Below, piece by piece: positions 24,284-32,612 of a stretch of DNA of 46,097 nucleotides. The notes under the pieces were generated by a model, which was given only the letters and a program-made list of their open reading frames with translations, was not told where the DNA came from and did no database searches. The stretch comes from PZPK01 sp041590075 (lineage in GTDB: Bacteria > Pseudomonadota > Gammaproteobacteria > Pseudomonadales > Oleiphilaceae): the NCBI GenBank assembly GCA_041590075.1, contig JBFHUL010000017.1:1-46097 (forward strand). Reading direction: 5' to 3'. How positions within the stretch are numbered: the stretch's first letter is position 1; every line of letters begins with the position of its first letter. Both the position numbers and the translations under genes were made by a program.

Positions 24284-25640
24284 TCCGGTGTCTGATAAGT
24301 TGACTCGACTTGCCGAGGCCCTGCCGCGTGATTGCAAGCCTGAAGTCAGTGGTCGTCTCACGCGCATGGTCGGGCTCACACTTGAGGCCGTGGGCTGCAA
24401 TACCGTGGTGGGAGACCGTTGCCTGATTCATGGGGCCAATGGCCAGGAGATTGAAGCGGAAGTGGTGGGGTTCGATGGCGATCGTACCTTTCTCATGCCG
24501 CTAACCAATGCCGAGGGCCTCAAGCCCGGCGCGTTGGTGACACCGACGGAGTTTGATAACCAGTTTCCCGTGGGATGGGGGCTGTTGGGGCGCGTCCTTG
24601 ATGGTGCAGGCAAAGCTCTGGATGGCAAAGGCCCGCTGATCGCCGAAGATCAGCTGCCGCTGTCGGGAGATATTATTAATCCTCTCGCCCGAGCGCCCAT
24701 TCGTCAGTCGCTGGATACCGGGATCAAGGCCATTAACGGTTTGCTCACGGTCGGGGTGGGGCAGCGTCTGGGTCTGTTTGCCGGCTCCGGTGTGGGTAAA
24801 AGTATGCTGTTGGGCATGATGACGCGCTTTACCGATGCCGATGTCGTCGTGGTAGGTTTGATTGGCGAACGGGGCCGGGAGGTTAAAGAGTTTATCGAAG
24901 ACATTCTGGGGGATGAAGGTCTGGCCCGTTCGGTGGTGGTTGCGTCACCGGCCGATGACTCGCCTTTAATGCGCTTGCGCGCCTCCATGCTGACTACGCG
25001 GATTGCCGAGTATTTTCGTGATCAGGGTAAGCGAGTTTTATTATTGATGGATTCGCTGACCCGTTATGCCCAGGCGCAGCGCGAAATTGCCCTCTCGGTG
25101 GGCGAACCTCCGGCTACCCGGGGCTATCCGCCCTCGGTGTTTGCCAAGATTCCCAAGTTGGTGGAACGTGCCGGAAATGGTCCGGTGGGTGGCGGTTCGA
25201 TCACGGCCTTTTACACCGTATTAACAGAAGGCGATGATCAGCAGGATCCCATTGCCGATGCGGCCCGTGCAATTCTGGACGGCCATATTGTGCTGTCGCG
25301 CGCGCTGGCGGAAGAAGGCCATTACCCCGCGATCGATGTGGAAGCATCAATCAGTCGCGTCATGCCTCATGTGGTCCCCCCGGAACACCTGAAGGACGCG
25401 CAGCGTTTCAAACAGATTTATGCGCGTTATCAACAGGCGCGCGACCTGATTAGCGTTGGAGCGTATGTGCCGGGATCCGATCCGCACACCGATTTTGCCA
25501 TTGAACGTATCGATCGCATGCGGCAGTTTCTGCAACAGGGGCTGAACGACGCGGCCAATGCAGAGGCCTCTGTGGGGCAGATGCGCAGTACCATCGCCCA
25601 GGGAGCAAGCGCTGAACCGGCGCCTGCCGGGCAGGGCTAA
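24276..25640 (+). CDS. fliI: FliI, flagellar export ATPase
   Basis: A 454-residue F1-beta-like ATPase. Upstream in-frame ATGs exist inside fliH, but the one at 24276 has GGAGA five bases before it and gives the family length. The P-loop is GSGVGKS at 170-176, followed by VVVGLIGERGREVKEF, the DSLTRYAQAQREI motif and PGSDPHTDFAIERIDRMRQFLQQG at the end. FliI forms a hexamer that energises substrate unfolding and delivery to the FlhA/FlhB gate. It overlaps fliH by eight bases and is followed by fliJ after ten. Confidence 0.97.
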   Translation: MYSPVSDKLTRLAEALPRDCKPEVSGRLTRMVGLTLEAVGCNTVVGDRCLIHGANGQEIEAEVVGFDGDRTFLMPLTNAEGLKPGALVTPTEFDNQFPVGWGLLGRVLDGAGKALDGKGPLIAEDQLPLSGDIINPLARAPIRQSLDTGIKAINGLLTVGVGQRLGLFAGSGVGKSMLLGMMTRFTDADVVVVGLIGERGREVKEFIEDILGDEGLARSVVVASPADDSPLMRLRASMLTTRIAEYFRDQGKRVLLLMDSLTRYAQAQREIALSVGEPPATRGYPPSVFAKIPKLVERAGNGPVGGGSITAFYTVLTEGDDQQDPIADAARAILDGHIVLSRALAEEGHYPAIDVEASISRVMPHVVPPEHLKDAQRFKQIYARYQQARDLISVGAYVPGSDPHTDFAIERIDRMRQFLQQGLNDAANAEASVGQMRSTIAQGASAEPAPAGQG

Positions 25641-25650
25641 GAGCTAAACC

Positions 25651-26097
25651 ATGGCGCAACGATCAGAGCGACTCAAACTGGTATGGGATGTCGCACACCG
25701 TAAGGAGCAGGCTGCCATGGAAAGTTTGCAGCGGGTGCGCCAGCAGCTGGATCAGCAGCGCCAACAACTCCATAGCCTGCAGGGATATCAGGCCCAATAC
25801 CTCGAGAGTTTGAAGGGTTCCATGCAGGGCGCGATGGCCGTGCAGAACCTGCAATCCTATCACCGATTTGTCGAACAGCTGGCCTCAGCGATCACGCAGC
25901 AGGAACAGGTGGTAAAACACGCTGAATATGCGTTTGAGCAGGAGCGTAAGCAATGGTTGGCTTGCCGGGAAAAGTGCAAGAGTCTCAATGACTTGATTAA
26001 ACGTTGTCGTACCGAGGAGAGTCTGGTGCGCGATAAACAGCTCGAAAAACGCCTCGAAGATGATTTGAATGCCCGCCGGGCAAGATTAAGCCGCTGA
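25651..26097 (+). CDS. fliJ: FliJ, export stalk protein
   Basis: A 148-residue, highly charged, coiled-coil protein (RSERLKLVWDVAHRKEQAAMESLQRVRQQLDQQRQQL...) of the normal FliJ length. FliJ sits in the centre of the FliI hexamer, contacts FlhA and carries escort chaperones back. The Gln/Arg/Glu content and heptad pattern run the full length, with a short break near residues 65-75. It is the last gene of the fliEFGHIJ block. A 145-base gap follows before the STAS gene; it holds a possible -10 (TACAAT, 26193-26198) but no convincing -35 and no clear terminator. Confidence 0.93.
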   Translation: MAQRSERLKLVWDVAHRKEQAAMESLQRVRQQLDQQRQQLHSLQGYQAQYLESLKGSMQGAMAVQNLQSYHRFVEQLASAITQQEQVVKHAEYAFEQERKQWLACREKCKSLNDLIKRCRTEESLVRDKQLEKRLEDDLNARRARLSR

Positions 26098-26242
26098 GGG
26101 TGGCGCATCCTCCACGGTAATGCCTCCGACGTATAAATTTCATCCGGCCAGCCTGCGTTTATGGAAAATGGTAAAAACTGGATTAAGCTGAATACAATAA
26201 GCATACGCTTTCCAGCCTAAAATTCAGGAGCTTGCCGCAGCA

Positions 26243-26548
26243 ATGAGCATTACCAGCCAGATCGGGCCTAATGGCGATACCGTCACCATACGGGTAGAGG
26301 GTAGATTCGATTTCAGCGCCCACCAGGCTTTTAGGGAAACCTATGAGCACTTGGATAGTTCTATTCGCGAATACCGCATCGATTTGCAGGAAACCAGTTA
26401 TCTGGATAGCTCGGCCTTGGGGATGCTACTGCTCTTGCGGGATTATGCCGGTGGAGATCAGGCGAATATCAAAATTCTGAATTGTAATAACGAGGTCAAG
26501 AAGATATTCGCCATCTCCAATTTTGAGCAACTGTTCGACATTCGTTAG
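26243..26548 (+). CDS. STAS-domain anti-sigma factor antagonist
   Basis: A 101-residue single STAS domain. The pattern VTIRVEGRFDFSAHQAFRETYEHL, then YRIDLQETSYLDSSALGMLLLLRDYAGG, carries the phosphorylatable serine in the DSS motif (Ser56/Ser57). SpoIIAA-like proteins of this type bind a HATPase kinase when dephosphorylated. The next gene encodes both a PP2C-like phosphatase and a HATPase domain, so this is probably its substrate. The same three-gene set lies between fliJ and fliK in several Pseudomonas species. The target sigma or anti-sigma factor is not evident here; FliA/FlgM would be a candidate. Confidence 0.88.
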   Translation: MSITSQIGPNGDTVTIRVEGRFDFSAHQAFRETYEHLDSSIREYRIDLQETSYLDSSALGMLLLLRDYAGGDQANIKILNCNNEVKKIFAISNFEQLFDIR

Positions 26549-26563
26549 TCCTCCGATTCGCTG

Positions 26564-28300
26564 ATGTCGCCCAAAAAAAATATCAAGATTCTCATCGTCG
26601 AGGATAGCGAGCCGGACCGCATTCTGCTTGAGCGTATTGTGCGTGAGCAGGGCTATCAGACCTGCTGCGCGGCCGATGGCCGTGAAGCCCTGCATAAGTT
26701 TAAGCATGAATCTCCGGCGATGGTGCTCATGGATGCCATGATGCCTGAAATGGATGGCAAGCAGGCGGCAAAAGCCATTAAGCGTCTTGCCGGCGATACG
26801 CTTGTACCCATTCTATTCCTCACCAGCTTGACCGATGACGACGCGCTGGTTTCATGCCTGGAAGCGGGCGGCGATGACTTTCTTTCCAAGCCTTATCGTC
26901 CGGTTGTCATTGCAGCCAAAATCGAAGTCTTTCACCGGATGCTGCATATGCAGCGCACGCTTAAAGCGCAGCGAGATGATATTGCCAAGAGTAATGAGCG
27001 CTTCCTGCAGGAACAGCTGATCGCCAAAAAAGTCTACGACAACGTGGCGCACATGGGTTGTCTGGATCAGCACAACATCAAGCATATTCTGTCGCCCATG
27101 TCGGTCTTCAATGGTGACGTGCTGCTTTCGGCCCGCAAACCCTCGGGAGGCTTGGTACTCTTTCTAGGCGACTTTACCGGTCATGGATTGCCGGCGGCGA
27201 TTGGCGCGATGCCCTTGTCTGAGATTTTTTACAGCATGGTGGCAAAGGGCTTTGGTACGGAAAGCATTCTGCACGAAATCAACCTTAAGTTGAAAAACAT
27301 CCTTCCGGTGGGTTTTTTCTGCTGCGCTGCCATGGTGGATATCAGCTATGCCAAGCAACGCGCTAAAATCTGGAATGGCGGATTACCGGACTTGCTCTTG
27401 CGTCGCGCCTCCGGCGACATCGTTCACGTCTCTTCGGATCACCTGCCGCTGGGAATACTGGCCGCAGAGAAATTTAACGCTACCTGCGCGCTGCATGAAA
27501 TGCATCTGCATGATCGTCTTTACATGTGGTCGGATGGGATTGTTGAGTTGCGGAATTCGCAAGGTGAACAGTATGGTCTGGAACGCTTGCGGGCTTGCCT
27601 GGAGCATGCCGCACCCGAACGCGCGTTCGATGCGATTGTCGATGGCGCACGAACGTTCTCGCGCAACCATGGCAACGAAGATGATCTGACCATGGCCGAG
27701 GTGACCATGGTGGAAGATGCCTGGGCTGTGCAGGATCAGGAAATGCTTGCAACCAGCAGTATGCCCGGTGCACGAGACTGGTCGTTCAGCTACGAAATGT
27801 ATGACGATACGATTCGCAACTTTAATCCTGTACCGCTCATGCTGCACGTAAGTATGGAAGTGCCGGAACTGAAAGCGTTTGGGCAGGATCTTTACACGCT
27901 CTATGCTGAGTTGATTTCCAATGCCATTGATCATGGCTTGTTGGGTTTGGACTCGCGGCTGAAAGCCGATGCCGAAGGCTTTAAAAAGTATTACGCGTTG
28001 CGGGACGAGCGGCTGCAGGGCCTGCAGGATCAGAAAATCAGAGTGGACGTGCGGCATCATCCTGAAGACGGCGGGGGGCTGCTCATTATTCGTGTGGAGG
28101 ATAGCGGCGAGGGCTTTGATCACCGCAAGCTGGATCTTTCTATTCCCAAAAACACGCGGTATTCGGGGCGAGGGCTCCCTCTGGTCAGTTCGCTCTGTGA
28201 GCGGCTTGATTTTTTAGCGGCGGGGCGAGCGGTCGAAGCTCATTATCGTTGGCGCAGTGAAATACACAGCGTTAAATTACCAGCCAGTGCCATGCGCTGA
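26564..28300 (+). CDS. Receiver-PP2C phosphatase-HATPase fusion
   Basis: A 578-residue three-domain protein. The receiver (about 7-125) has phosphoacceptor Asp57 (MVLMDAMMPEMDG). After a coiled coil comes a SpoIIE/PP2C phosphatase (about 165-390) with metal-binding motifs GDFTGHGLPAAIG, YMWSDGIVEL and GNEDDLTMAEVTM. The C-terminal HATPase of the anti-sigma kinase type (about 430-575) has the N-box ELISNAIDHG, VEDSGEGFD and YSGRGLPLVSSLCERL. One polypeptide therefore holds both the kinase-like and the phosphatase half of a partner switch. P. aeruginosa HsbR has a comparable layout. No Shine-Dalgarno is visible, suggesting coupling to the STAS gene 15 bases upstream. Confidence 0.9.
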   Translation: MSPKKNIKILIVEDSEPDRILLERIVREQGYQTCCAADGREALHKFKHESPAMVLMDAMMPEMDGKQAAKAIKRLAGDTLVPILFLTSLTDDDALVSCLEAGGDDFLSKPYRPVVIAAKIEVFHRMLHMQRTLKAQRDDIAKSNERFLQEQLIAKKVYDNVAHMGCLDQHNIKHILSPMSVFNGDVLLSARKPSGGLVLFLGDFTGHGLPAAIGAMPLSEIFYSMVAKGFGTESILHEINLKLKNILPVGFFCCAAMVDISYAKQRAKIWNGGLPDLLLRRASGDIVHVSSDHLPLGILAAEKFNATCALHEMHLHDRLYMWSDGIVELRNSQGEQYGLERLRACLEHAAPERAFDAIVDGARTFSRNHGNEDDLTMAEVTMVEDAWAVQDQEMLATSSMPGARDWSFSYEMYDDTIRNFNPVPLMLHVSMEVPELKAFGQDLYTLYAELISNAIDHGLLGLDSRLKADAEGFKKYYALRDERLQGLQDQKIRVDVRHHPEDGGGLLIIRVEDSGEGFDHRKLDLSIPKNTRYSGRGLPLVSSLCERLDFLAAGRAVEAHYRWRSEIHSVKLPASAMR

Positions 28301-28313
28301 GGAGAGATGGTTG

Positions 28314-28646
28314 ATGTCGTTGCTGGATCAGGAAATTATGGCCGAACTGCAGCTCATCATGGAAGATGATCTGCCCAAGTTAATTCACAGTTTTCTTCAA
28401 AATTCCCAAAAGTTGATTCGTGAACTCGCCGACTGTGTTGCGCGGGACGATCGCGAGGGTTTCGTCATGCGTATCCACAGCTTGAAAGGCAGTTGTCGCA
28501 ACATCGGCGCATGCCGCATGGGCGACTTGTGCCAGAGCATTGAGCACAAAGCCCGAGCCGGTGATCTCGATGCCGTGCCCGCGGATTTGGAGACGCTCAA
28601 CGCCGAGCTTTCTGAGGTTGGGCAGGCCTTGCAAGGCTACTTGTAG
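28314..28646 (+). CDS. Hpt phosphotransfer protein
   Basis: A 110-residue four-helix Hpt domain with His55 in the HSLKGSCRNIGA motif. The ATG at 28314 has GAGGAGAG upstream; an earlier in-frame start inside the phosphatase gene lacks one. Hpt proteins shuttle phosphate from a hybrid kinase to a receiver. The receiver of the upstream fusion protein is the natural partner, and the donor kinase must lie elsewhere. It ends the STAS-phosphatase-Hpt set and is followed by a terminator-like hairpin. Confidence 0.88.
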   Translation: MSLLDQEIMAELQLIMEDDLPKLIHSFLQNSQKLIRELADCVARDDREGFVMRIHSLKGSCRNIGACRMGDLCQSIEHKARAGDLDAVPADLETLNAELSEVGQALQGYL

Positions 28647-28652
28647 ACACAG

Positions 28653-28671
28653 GGCCAACAAGCTTGGCCCG
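28653..28671 (+). terminator. Terminator-like hairpin after hpt
   Basis: GGGCCAA, loop CAAGC, TTGGCCC, followed by GATTTTCGCTTTT. It starts seven bases after the hpt stop and implies a separate promoter for fliK. I found no promoter with correct spacing in the next 100 bases. Confidence 0.7.
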
Positions 28672-28772
28672 ATTTTCGCTTTTCCCTTTGCAGAGATGGT
28701 TGGCTGCGCGATGAAAATTGCGTAGCAACTTGGTCGATATGTGCGGGTTTTGTGCCATGCGGGGGAGCTTTC

Positions 28773-30224
28773 ATGCAATCGTTTAATCTACTCAATTTGT
28801 CTTCGCCTTCAGCGGCGGCTCCTCAGGAGTCGGTCGGGAAGGGGCTCAAAGGAGGCTTGGGGGGGCTGGTCCAAGCTGTTGATTCTAAAGGCGCTCCCGA
28901 TGATTCCAACGGCTTTGCGCCGGTGTTGCATGACTTGTTGATGCAGGCCCAGCAAGCTGGAGTGGATACCAGCGACCCGGCTGCTGTCAGACAGTTTCTC
29001 AGCCAGGAACTGATGAGTGAGTTTGAGGCCTATTTGCAGGACCAGGGGCTGGACAGCGCGTCTTTGTTGGACATGAATGGGCAAGAACTGGCCGATAGTC
29101 TTGAGCAAGCGGGTATTCGCTTGCCGCCGGGGCGGCAAGCCGCGCTGATTGAGCAGTGGGATGAGTCGAGCGAGTCAGGCGCGAAACTGGCGTTCCTGGC
29201 AGCCATTGTGAAACCGGAAATGGCCGCTGGTGGACAAGGTAAAGCCGTTGATATGGCGGCGCACGACTTGAATCCTGAGAGCCACGCTCACGATGCGCGC
29301 GCCGGATCTGACGATAATGAATCGGTAGAGCTTGCGCTGCACAATTCCTGGACGGTGCCCCTCACAGCGCAACGCGGCGAGGGCCGTGCAGAGTTTGGAC
29401 AAGCAGAACAGCAGCAGGGCGCTTCGGCTTGGCTACTTAATGACGAACTGCATGCGAAAATCAAGGTAAGCGGCTCAACGGCTTCAGGCTTCTCGGCGCA
29501 AACCGGTGCGGTGTTGGCGGGAGAGTCGGGCCTGATGCCTCGTCAGGGCGGGGATACCAGCGCATGGCAGATGATGACTTCACAGCAAAACACTTTGGGC
29601 CAATACACCGCGGCGCCACTGACCAGCGAGTCGGACACGTTGTTCAGAACGCAGCTGGATGCAGCTTCTCTGACATTGGCCGCAGAAGGTGCGGAGGGGG
29701 CCGACGAATTATTACAGGATAAATCTTCTGGCTTGACGCGCGGTATTGATCTTCAATCGCGACAAACCGCCGCGACCGCGCGCCCCTACACCACAGCGGT
29801 AAACGTACCCGTAGGTGACCCGCAATGGAACGACCAGGTTGGTCAGAAGATCGTTTGGTTAACCGGACGTCAGATTCAATCCGCAGAGATTCATGTAAAT
29901 CCCGCGGAGCTCGGCCCTGTGGAGGTGAAAATTTCCGTCAGCAATGATCAGGCGACGGTGAGTTTCAATGCGCAGCATGCCAGTGTGCGTGAATTACTGG
30001 AGGCCAACGTACACCGCTTACGCGAGATGATGGAAGCGAATGGCGTGAATCTGGGTGAGGTGAATGTTGGGAATGGGGATGCGGACGCACAGTATGCCTC
30101 GGAGCACGGTGAGTCGGCCGGGGGGCGCGCCGGTTCAGAAGACGGTGACGGCCATAGTGATTCTGACGACAATGAAATGCTGGTGCGCAAGGAAAGCGAC
30201 CGTTTGATTGATTTCTACGCCTGA
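28773..30224 (+). CDS. fliK: FliK, hook-length control protein
   Basis: A 483-residue protein. The ATG at 28773 has GGGAG upstream. The N-terminal two thirds are polar, low-complexity and poorly conserved, as expected for the ruler. The C-terminal Flg_hook domain is recognisable (about 365-455: WNDQVGQKIVWLTGRQIQSAEIHVNPAELGPVEVKISVSNDQATVSFNAQHASVRELLEANVHRLREMM). FliK is secreted, measures the hook and contacts FlhB to switch substrate specificity. The tail is Asp/Glu/Gly-rich. It is followed by a hairpin and a long non-coding stretch. Confidence 0.92.
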   Translation: MQSFNLLNLSSPSAAAPQESVGKGLKGGLGGLVQAVDSKGAPDDSNGFAPVLHDLLMQAQQAGVDTSDPAAVRQFLSQELMSEFEAYLQDQGLDSASLLDMNGQELADSLEQAGIRLPPGRQAALIEQWDESSESGAKLAFLAAIVKPEMAAGGQGKAVDMAAHDLNPESHAHDARAGSDDNESVELALHNSWTVPLTAQRGEGRAEFGQAEQQQGASAWLLNDELHAKIKVSGSTASGFSAQTGAVLAGESGLMPRQGGDTSAWQMMTSQQNTLGQYTAAPLTSESDTLFRTQLDAASLTLAAEGAEGADELLQDKSSGLTRGIDLQSRQTAATARPYTTAVNVPVGDPQWNDQVGQKIVWLTGRQIQSAEIHVNPAELGPVEVKISVSNDQATVSFNAQHASVRELLEANVHRLREMMEANGVNLGEVNVGNGDADAQYASEHGESAGGRAGSEDGDGHSDSDDNEMLVRKESDRLIDFYA

Positions 30225-30239
30225 AACTTGCCTCTATCC

Positions 30240-30265
30240 GCGCGCCTCACTGGTTTGAGGCGCGC
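30240..30265 (+). terminator. Hairpin after fliK
   Basis: GCGCGCCTCA, loop CTGGTT, TGAGGCGCGC: a perfect ten-base stem 15 bases after the fliK stop. No T-run follows, so it may stabilise the 3' end rather than terminate alone. Confidence 0.6.
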
Positions 30266-30495
30266 ACCCATTTGAATTTCCTGCCACCTTTACCAATGTC
30301 TTTCAATGTCGTTTTGCGCCGTGATTGTCCATGGCCTGGTTTTAATCCGATAGCAATTCGTCTTTCTTGTGTCTGAGTACGCCCAAACCCGCCAAGTTTG
30401 CGCTAAACTTAGCAGTTCTCATTACTCGCTATTCCACTTTTGAAATGCTTATGTCTGAAGGACTTATGCGTGGCTTCTCTAGTGGAATGTAACTC

Positions 30496-30511
30496 TGGCA
30501 CAGGGATTGCT
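30496..30511 (+). promoter_or_regulatory. Sigma-54 promoter of the fliL operon
   Basis: TGGCAC-AGGGA-TTGCT, a full consensus match with GG/GC 10 bases apart. Transcription should start near 30522, about 40 bases before the fliL GTG. Confidence 0.9.
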
Positions 30512-30536
30512 GTGATACTTTTACAGCGCCCTTATT

Positions 30537-30550
30537 GGTGGTAAAACGAC
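30537..30550. promoter_or_regulatory. Weak FleQ-box-like site downstream of the fliL promoter
   Basis: GGTGGTAAAACGAC matches 8 of 14 box positions overall and 7 of 9 in the right half. It starts 27 bases after the -12 C, the same spacing as at fliE and flhA; the position is the main argument. Confidence 0.3.
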
Positions 30551-30561
30551 GGGAAATTGGC

Positions 30562-31065
30562 GTGGCTGAAAACGATACAGAAGCAAACGAGAATCCGGCA
30601 GAAGAAGGCAAGTCCAAGAAAGGCATTATCATTATTGCCTTGGTGGTGCTGATTGCCATTGGCGCGTCGGTGGGCGTTACGATCTTTTTACTGAGCGGTT
30701 CCGATACAGTCGAAGAGAGCGAAGAGGTAACAGAAGAGCTGCCACAGGGGCCGGCGGTGTACCACGACATCAAACCACCTTTTCTGGTTACGTTTAATGT
30801 GGGTGGGCGCCAGCGTTATATGCAGATACATGTGGCGACATCTTCGCGCGACGAAAATGCCTTTGCTTTGCTCGAACACCATATGCCCTTGATTCGCTCC
30901 AGAATAATAAATCTGTATGGCGGGCAGGACTTCGAGACCATTCAGACCGAAGCGGGCAAACAGGCCCTGCGTGAAGAGACCTTGCGCATTATCAACGAAG
31001 TGCTTGAGGCGGAAGGGTCGGCGTTGATGGAAAACGTATTTTTTACGAACTTTGTATTGCAGTAA
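30562..31065 (+). CDS. fliL: FliL, stator-associated membrane protein
   Basis: A 167-residue protein starting at a GTG (30562) preceded by GGGAAA; upstream in-frame starts lie too near the promoter and lack a ribosome binding site. A short acidic N-terminus is followed by one membrane helix (about 19-45) and a periplasmic stomatin-like FliL domain (VYHDIKPPFLVTFNVGGRQRYMQIHVATSSRD..., ending FTNFVLQ). FliL surrounds the stator and raises torque. It is the first gene of the fliLMNOPQR-flhB block, after a perfect sigma-54 promoter. Confidence 0.93.
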   Translation: MAENDTEANENPAEEGKSKKGIIIIALVVLIAIGASVGVTIFLLSGSDTVEESEEVTEELPQGPAVYHDIKPPFLVTFNVGGRQRYMQIHVATSSRDENAFALLEHHMPLIRSRIINLYGGQDFETIQTEAGKQALREETLRIINEVLEAEGSALMENVFFTNFVLQ

Positions 31066-31114
31066 TCCTCAGGGATTTGGTGCATTCAATTTAACGAGAG
31101 CCGGGTGAACAAGC

Positions 31115-32107
31115 GTGCAAGATTTACTTTCGCAAGACGAAATTGATGCGCTCCTCCACGGTGTTGATGATGGCGACATCGACACCGAGGACGAAGGTGA
31201 TGAGGAAGGTGTCCGGTCGTATGACCTCGCCAGCCAGGACCGCATCGTGCGTGGGCGTATGCCCACGCTCGAAATGATCAATGAACGATTTGCCCGCTAC
31301 ACCCGTATCAGTCTGTTTAATTTGCTGCGCCGCAACGCCGATGTTTCAACGGGCGGCGTGCAAATAATGAAATTTGGCGAGTACATTCATACGTTGTACG
31401 TGCCCACCAGTCTCAACATTGTCAAAATGCGCCCCTTGCGTGGGGCCGGTCTGTTTATCTTCGATGCCAAGTTGGTATTCAAACTGGTGGATAACTTTTT
31501 TGGCGGGGATGGCCGGCATGCCAAGATAGAGGGTAGGGAGTTTACGCCTACCGAAAACCGCGTAGTGCAGATGGTGCTGGATCAGATCTTTATCGATATG
31601 AAGGAAGCCTGGAACGCGGTCTTCAAGGTTGATTTTGAATACGTGAATTCCGAAGTGAATCCCTCCATGGCGAATATTGTCAGCCCCAGTGAAGTGGTGG
31701 TGATTTGTACTTTTCATATTGAATTGGATGGCGGTGGCGGTGACTTGCATTTGGCACTTCCGTATTCGACCATCGAACCGATTCGGGAGCTGCTCGACGC
31801 CGGTGTACAGAGTGATGTGGATGATGTCGACGAGCGCTGGATGAATACCATCAAGAAGGATTTGCTTGAGGCTCGCGTACCGGTGAATGCAACGGTGCTA
31901 GAGAATCAGATCAGTCTGCGTGAAGTCTCCAATCTGCGGGCGGGCGACATTATACCTGTCGAACTACCCGAGTTGGTCACGATGACTGCCAACAAGGTGC
32001 CCATGTTTACAGCCCGTCTGGGCGAAAAAGGCGGGGCTCTGGCATTGAAAATCGAGGAGCGTATTGAACGTCCGAACTTTATAACAGGTGTAATGGAAGA
32101 TGAGTGA
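31115..32107 (+). CDS. fliM: FliM, motor switch protein
   Basis: A 330-residue protein starting at a GTG, so the protein begins MQDLLSQDEIDALLHG, the exact style of FliM starts. This N-terminal peptide (about 4-15) is the CheY-P docking site known from E. coli. The middle CheC-like domain (GRMPTLEMINERFARYTRISLFNLLRR..., FFGGDGRHAKIEGREFTPTENRVV) and the C-terminal SpoA domain, which pairs with FliN, are complete. FliM forms the middle of the C-ring. It overlaps fliN by eight bases. Confidence 0.97.
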   Translation: MQDLLSQDEIDALLHGVDDGDIDTEDEGDEEGVRSYDLASQDRIVRGRMPTLEMINERFARYTRISLFNLLRRNADVSTGGVQIMKFGEYIHTLYVPTSLNIVKMRPLRGAGLFIFDAKLVFKLVDNFFGGDGRHAKIEGREFTPTENRVVQMVLDQIFIDMKEAWNAVFKVDFEYVNSEVNPSMANIVSPSEVVVICTFHIELDGGGGDLHLALPYSTIEPIRELLDAGVQSDVDDVDERWMNTIKKDLLEARVPVNATVLENQISLREVSNLRAGDIIPVELPELVTMTANKVPMFTARLGEKGGALALKIEERIERPNFITGVMEDE

Positions 32108-32612
32108 TAATGATACGCCCCCAGAAGGGCAATCCGAAGATGAGAAGCTCGCTGCTGAATGGGAAGCCGCCATGCAGGAATCCGGTGATTCCGATGAAGA
32201 GGGCAGCGGTGCCGAAGATGAATGGGCTGCCGCCATGGCGGAAGCCGAGTCGATGGGGGGAGAAGGCGAGGATATCCAATCTGCGCCGCTTGAATCTTTT
32301 GACAGTGCGCCACCTCAGGCTTCGCCGGGCTTTGGTGCAGGAGGTGGTTCGACCCCCGATCTGGATGTGATTCTCGATATTCCGGTGACCATTTCGATGG
32401 AGGTGGGTAATACTTCCATTCCGATTCGCAACCTATTGCAGCTTAATCAGGGCTCGGTGATCGAACTGGACCGTTTGGCAGGTGAGCCTCTGGACGTGCT
32501 GGTGAACGGGACGTTGATTGCCCATGGCGAAGTGGTGATGGTCAACGAAAAGTTCGGTATTCGATTGACCGATGTGGTGAGCCCTTCTGAACGTATACGT
32601 CGGTTGGGTTGA
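32100..32612 (+). CDS. fliN: FliN, motor switch protein with acidic extension
   Basis: A 170-residue protein. The C-terminal SpoA domain is complete (VILDIPVTISMEVGNTSIPIRNLLQLNQGSVIELDRLAGEPLDVLVNGTLIAHGEVVMVNEKFGIRLTDVVS). The first 85 residues are strongly acidic and contain two copies of an EWxAAMxE-like element (EWEAAMQE near residue 21, EWAAAMAE near 41). Such extensions occur in polar-flagellated gammaproteobacteria. FliN is the base of the C-ring and docks FliH. Start and stop overlap with both neighbours. Confidence 0.96.
   Translation: MSDNDTPPEGQSEDEKLAAEWEAAMQESGDSDEEGSGAEDEWAAAMAEAESMGGEGEDIQSAPLESFDSAPPQASPGFGAGGGSTPDLDVILDIPVTISMEVGNTSIPIRNLLQLNQGSVIELDRLAGEPLDVLVNGTLIAHGEVVMVNEKFGIRLTDVVSPSERIRRLG

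Larger units (their letters stand above)
30225..30561. other. Non-coding region between fliK and fliL
   Basis: 337 bases without a gene. It holds a strong GC-rich hairpin just after fliK, an inverted repeat AAGTTT-gcgct-AAACTT at 30394-30410 of unknown role, the fliL sigma-54 promoter at 30496 and a weak FleQ-box-like site at 30537. Reading frames here are short and have no plausible ribosome binding site. Confidence 0.7.

Noticed and set aside
28731..28744. TTGGTCGATATGTGC resembling a sigma-54 promoter before fliK
   Set aside because: GG and GC are nine bases apart, not ten, and the -24/-12 contexts are poor; sigma-54 spacing is strict.
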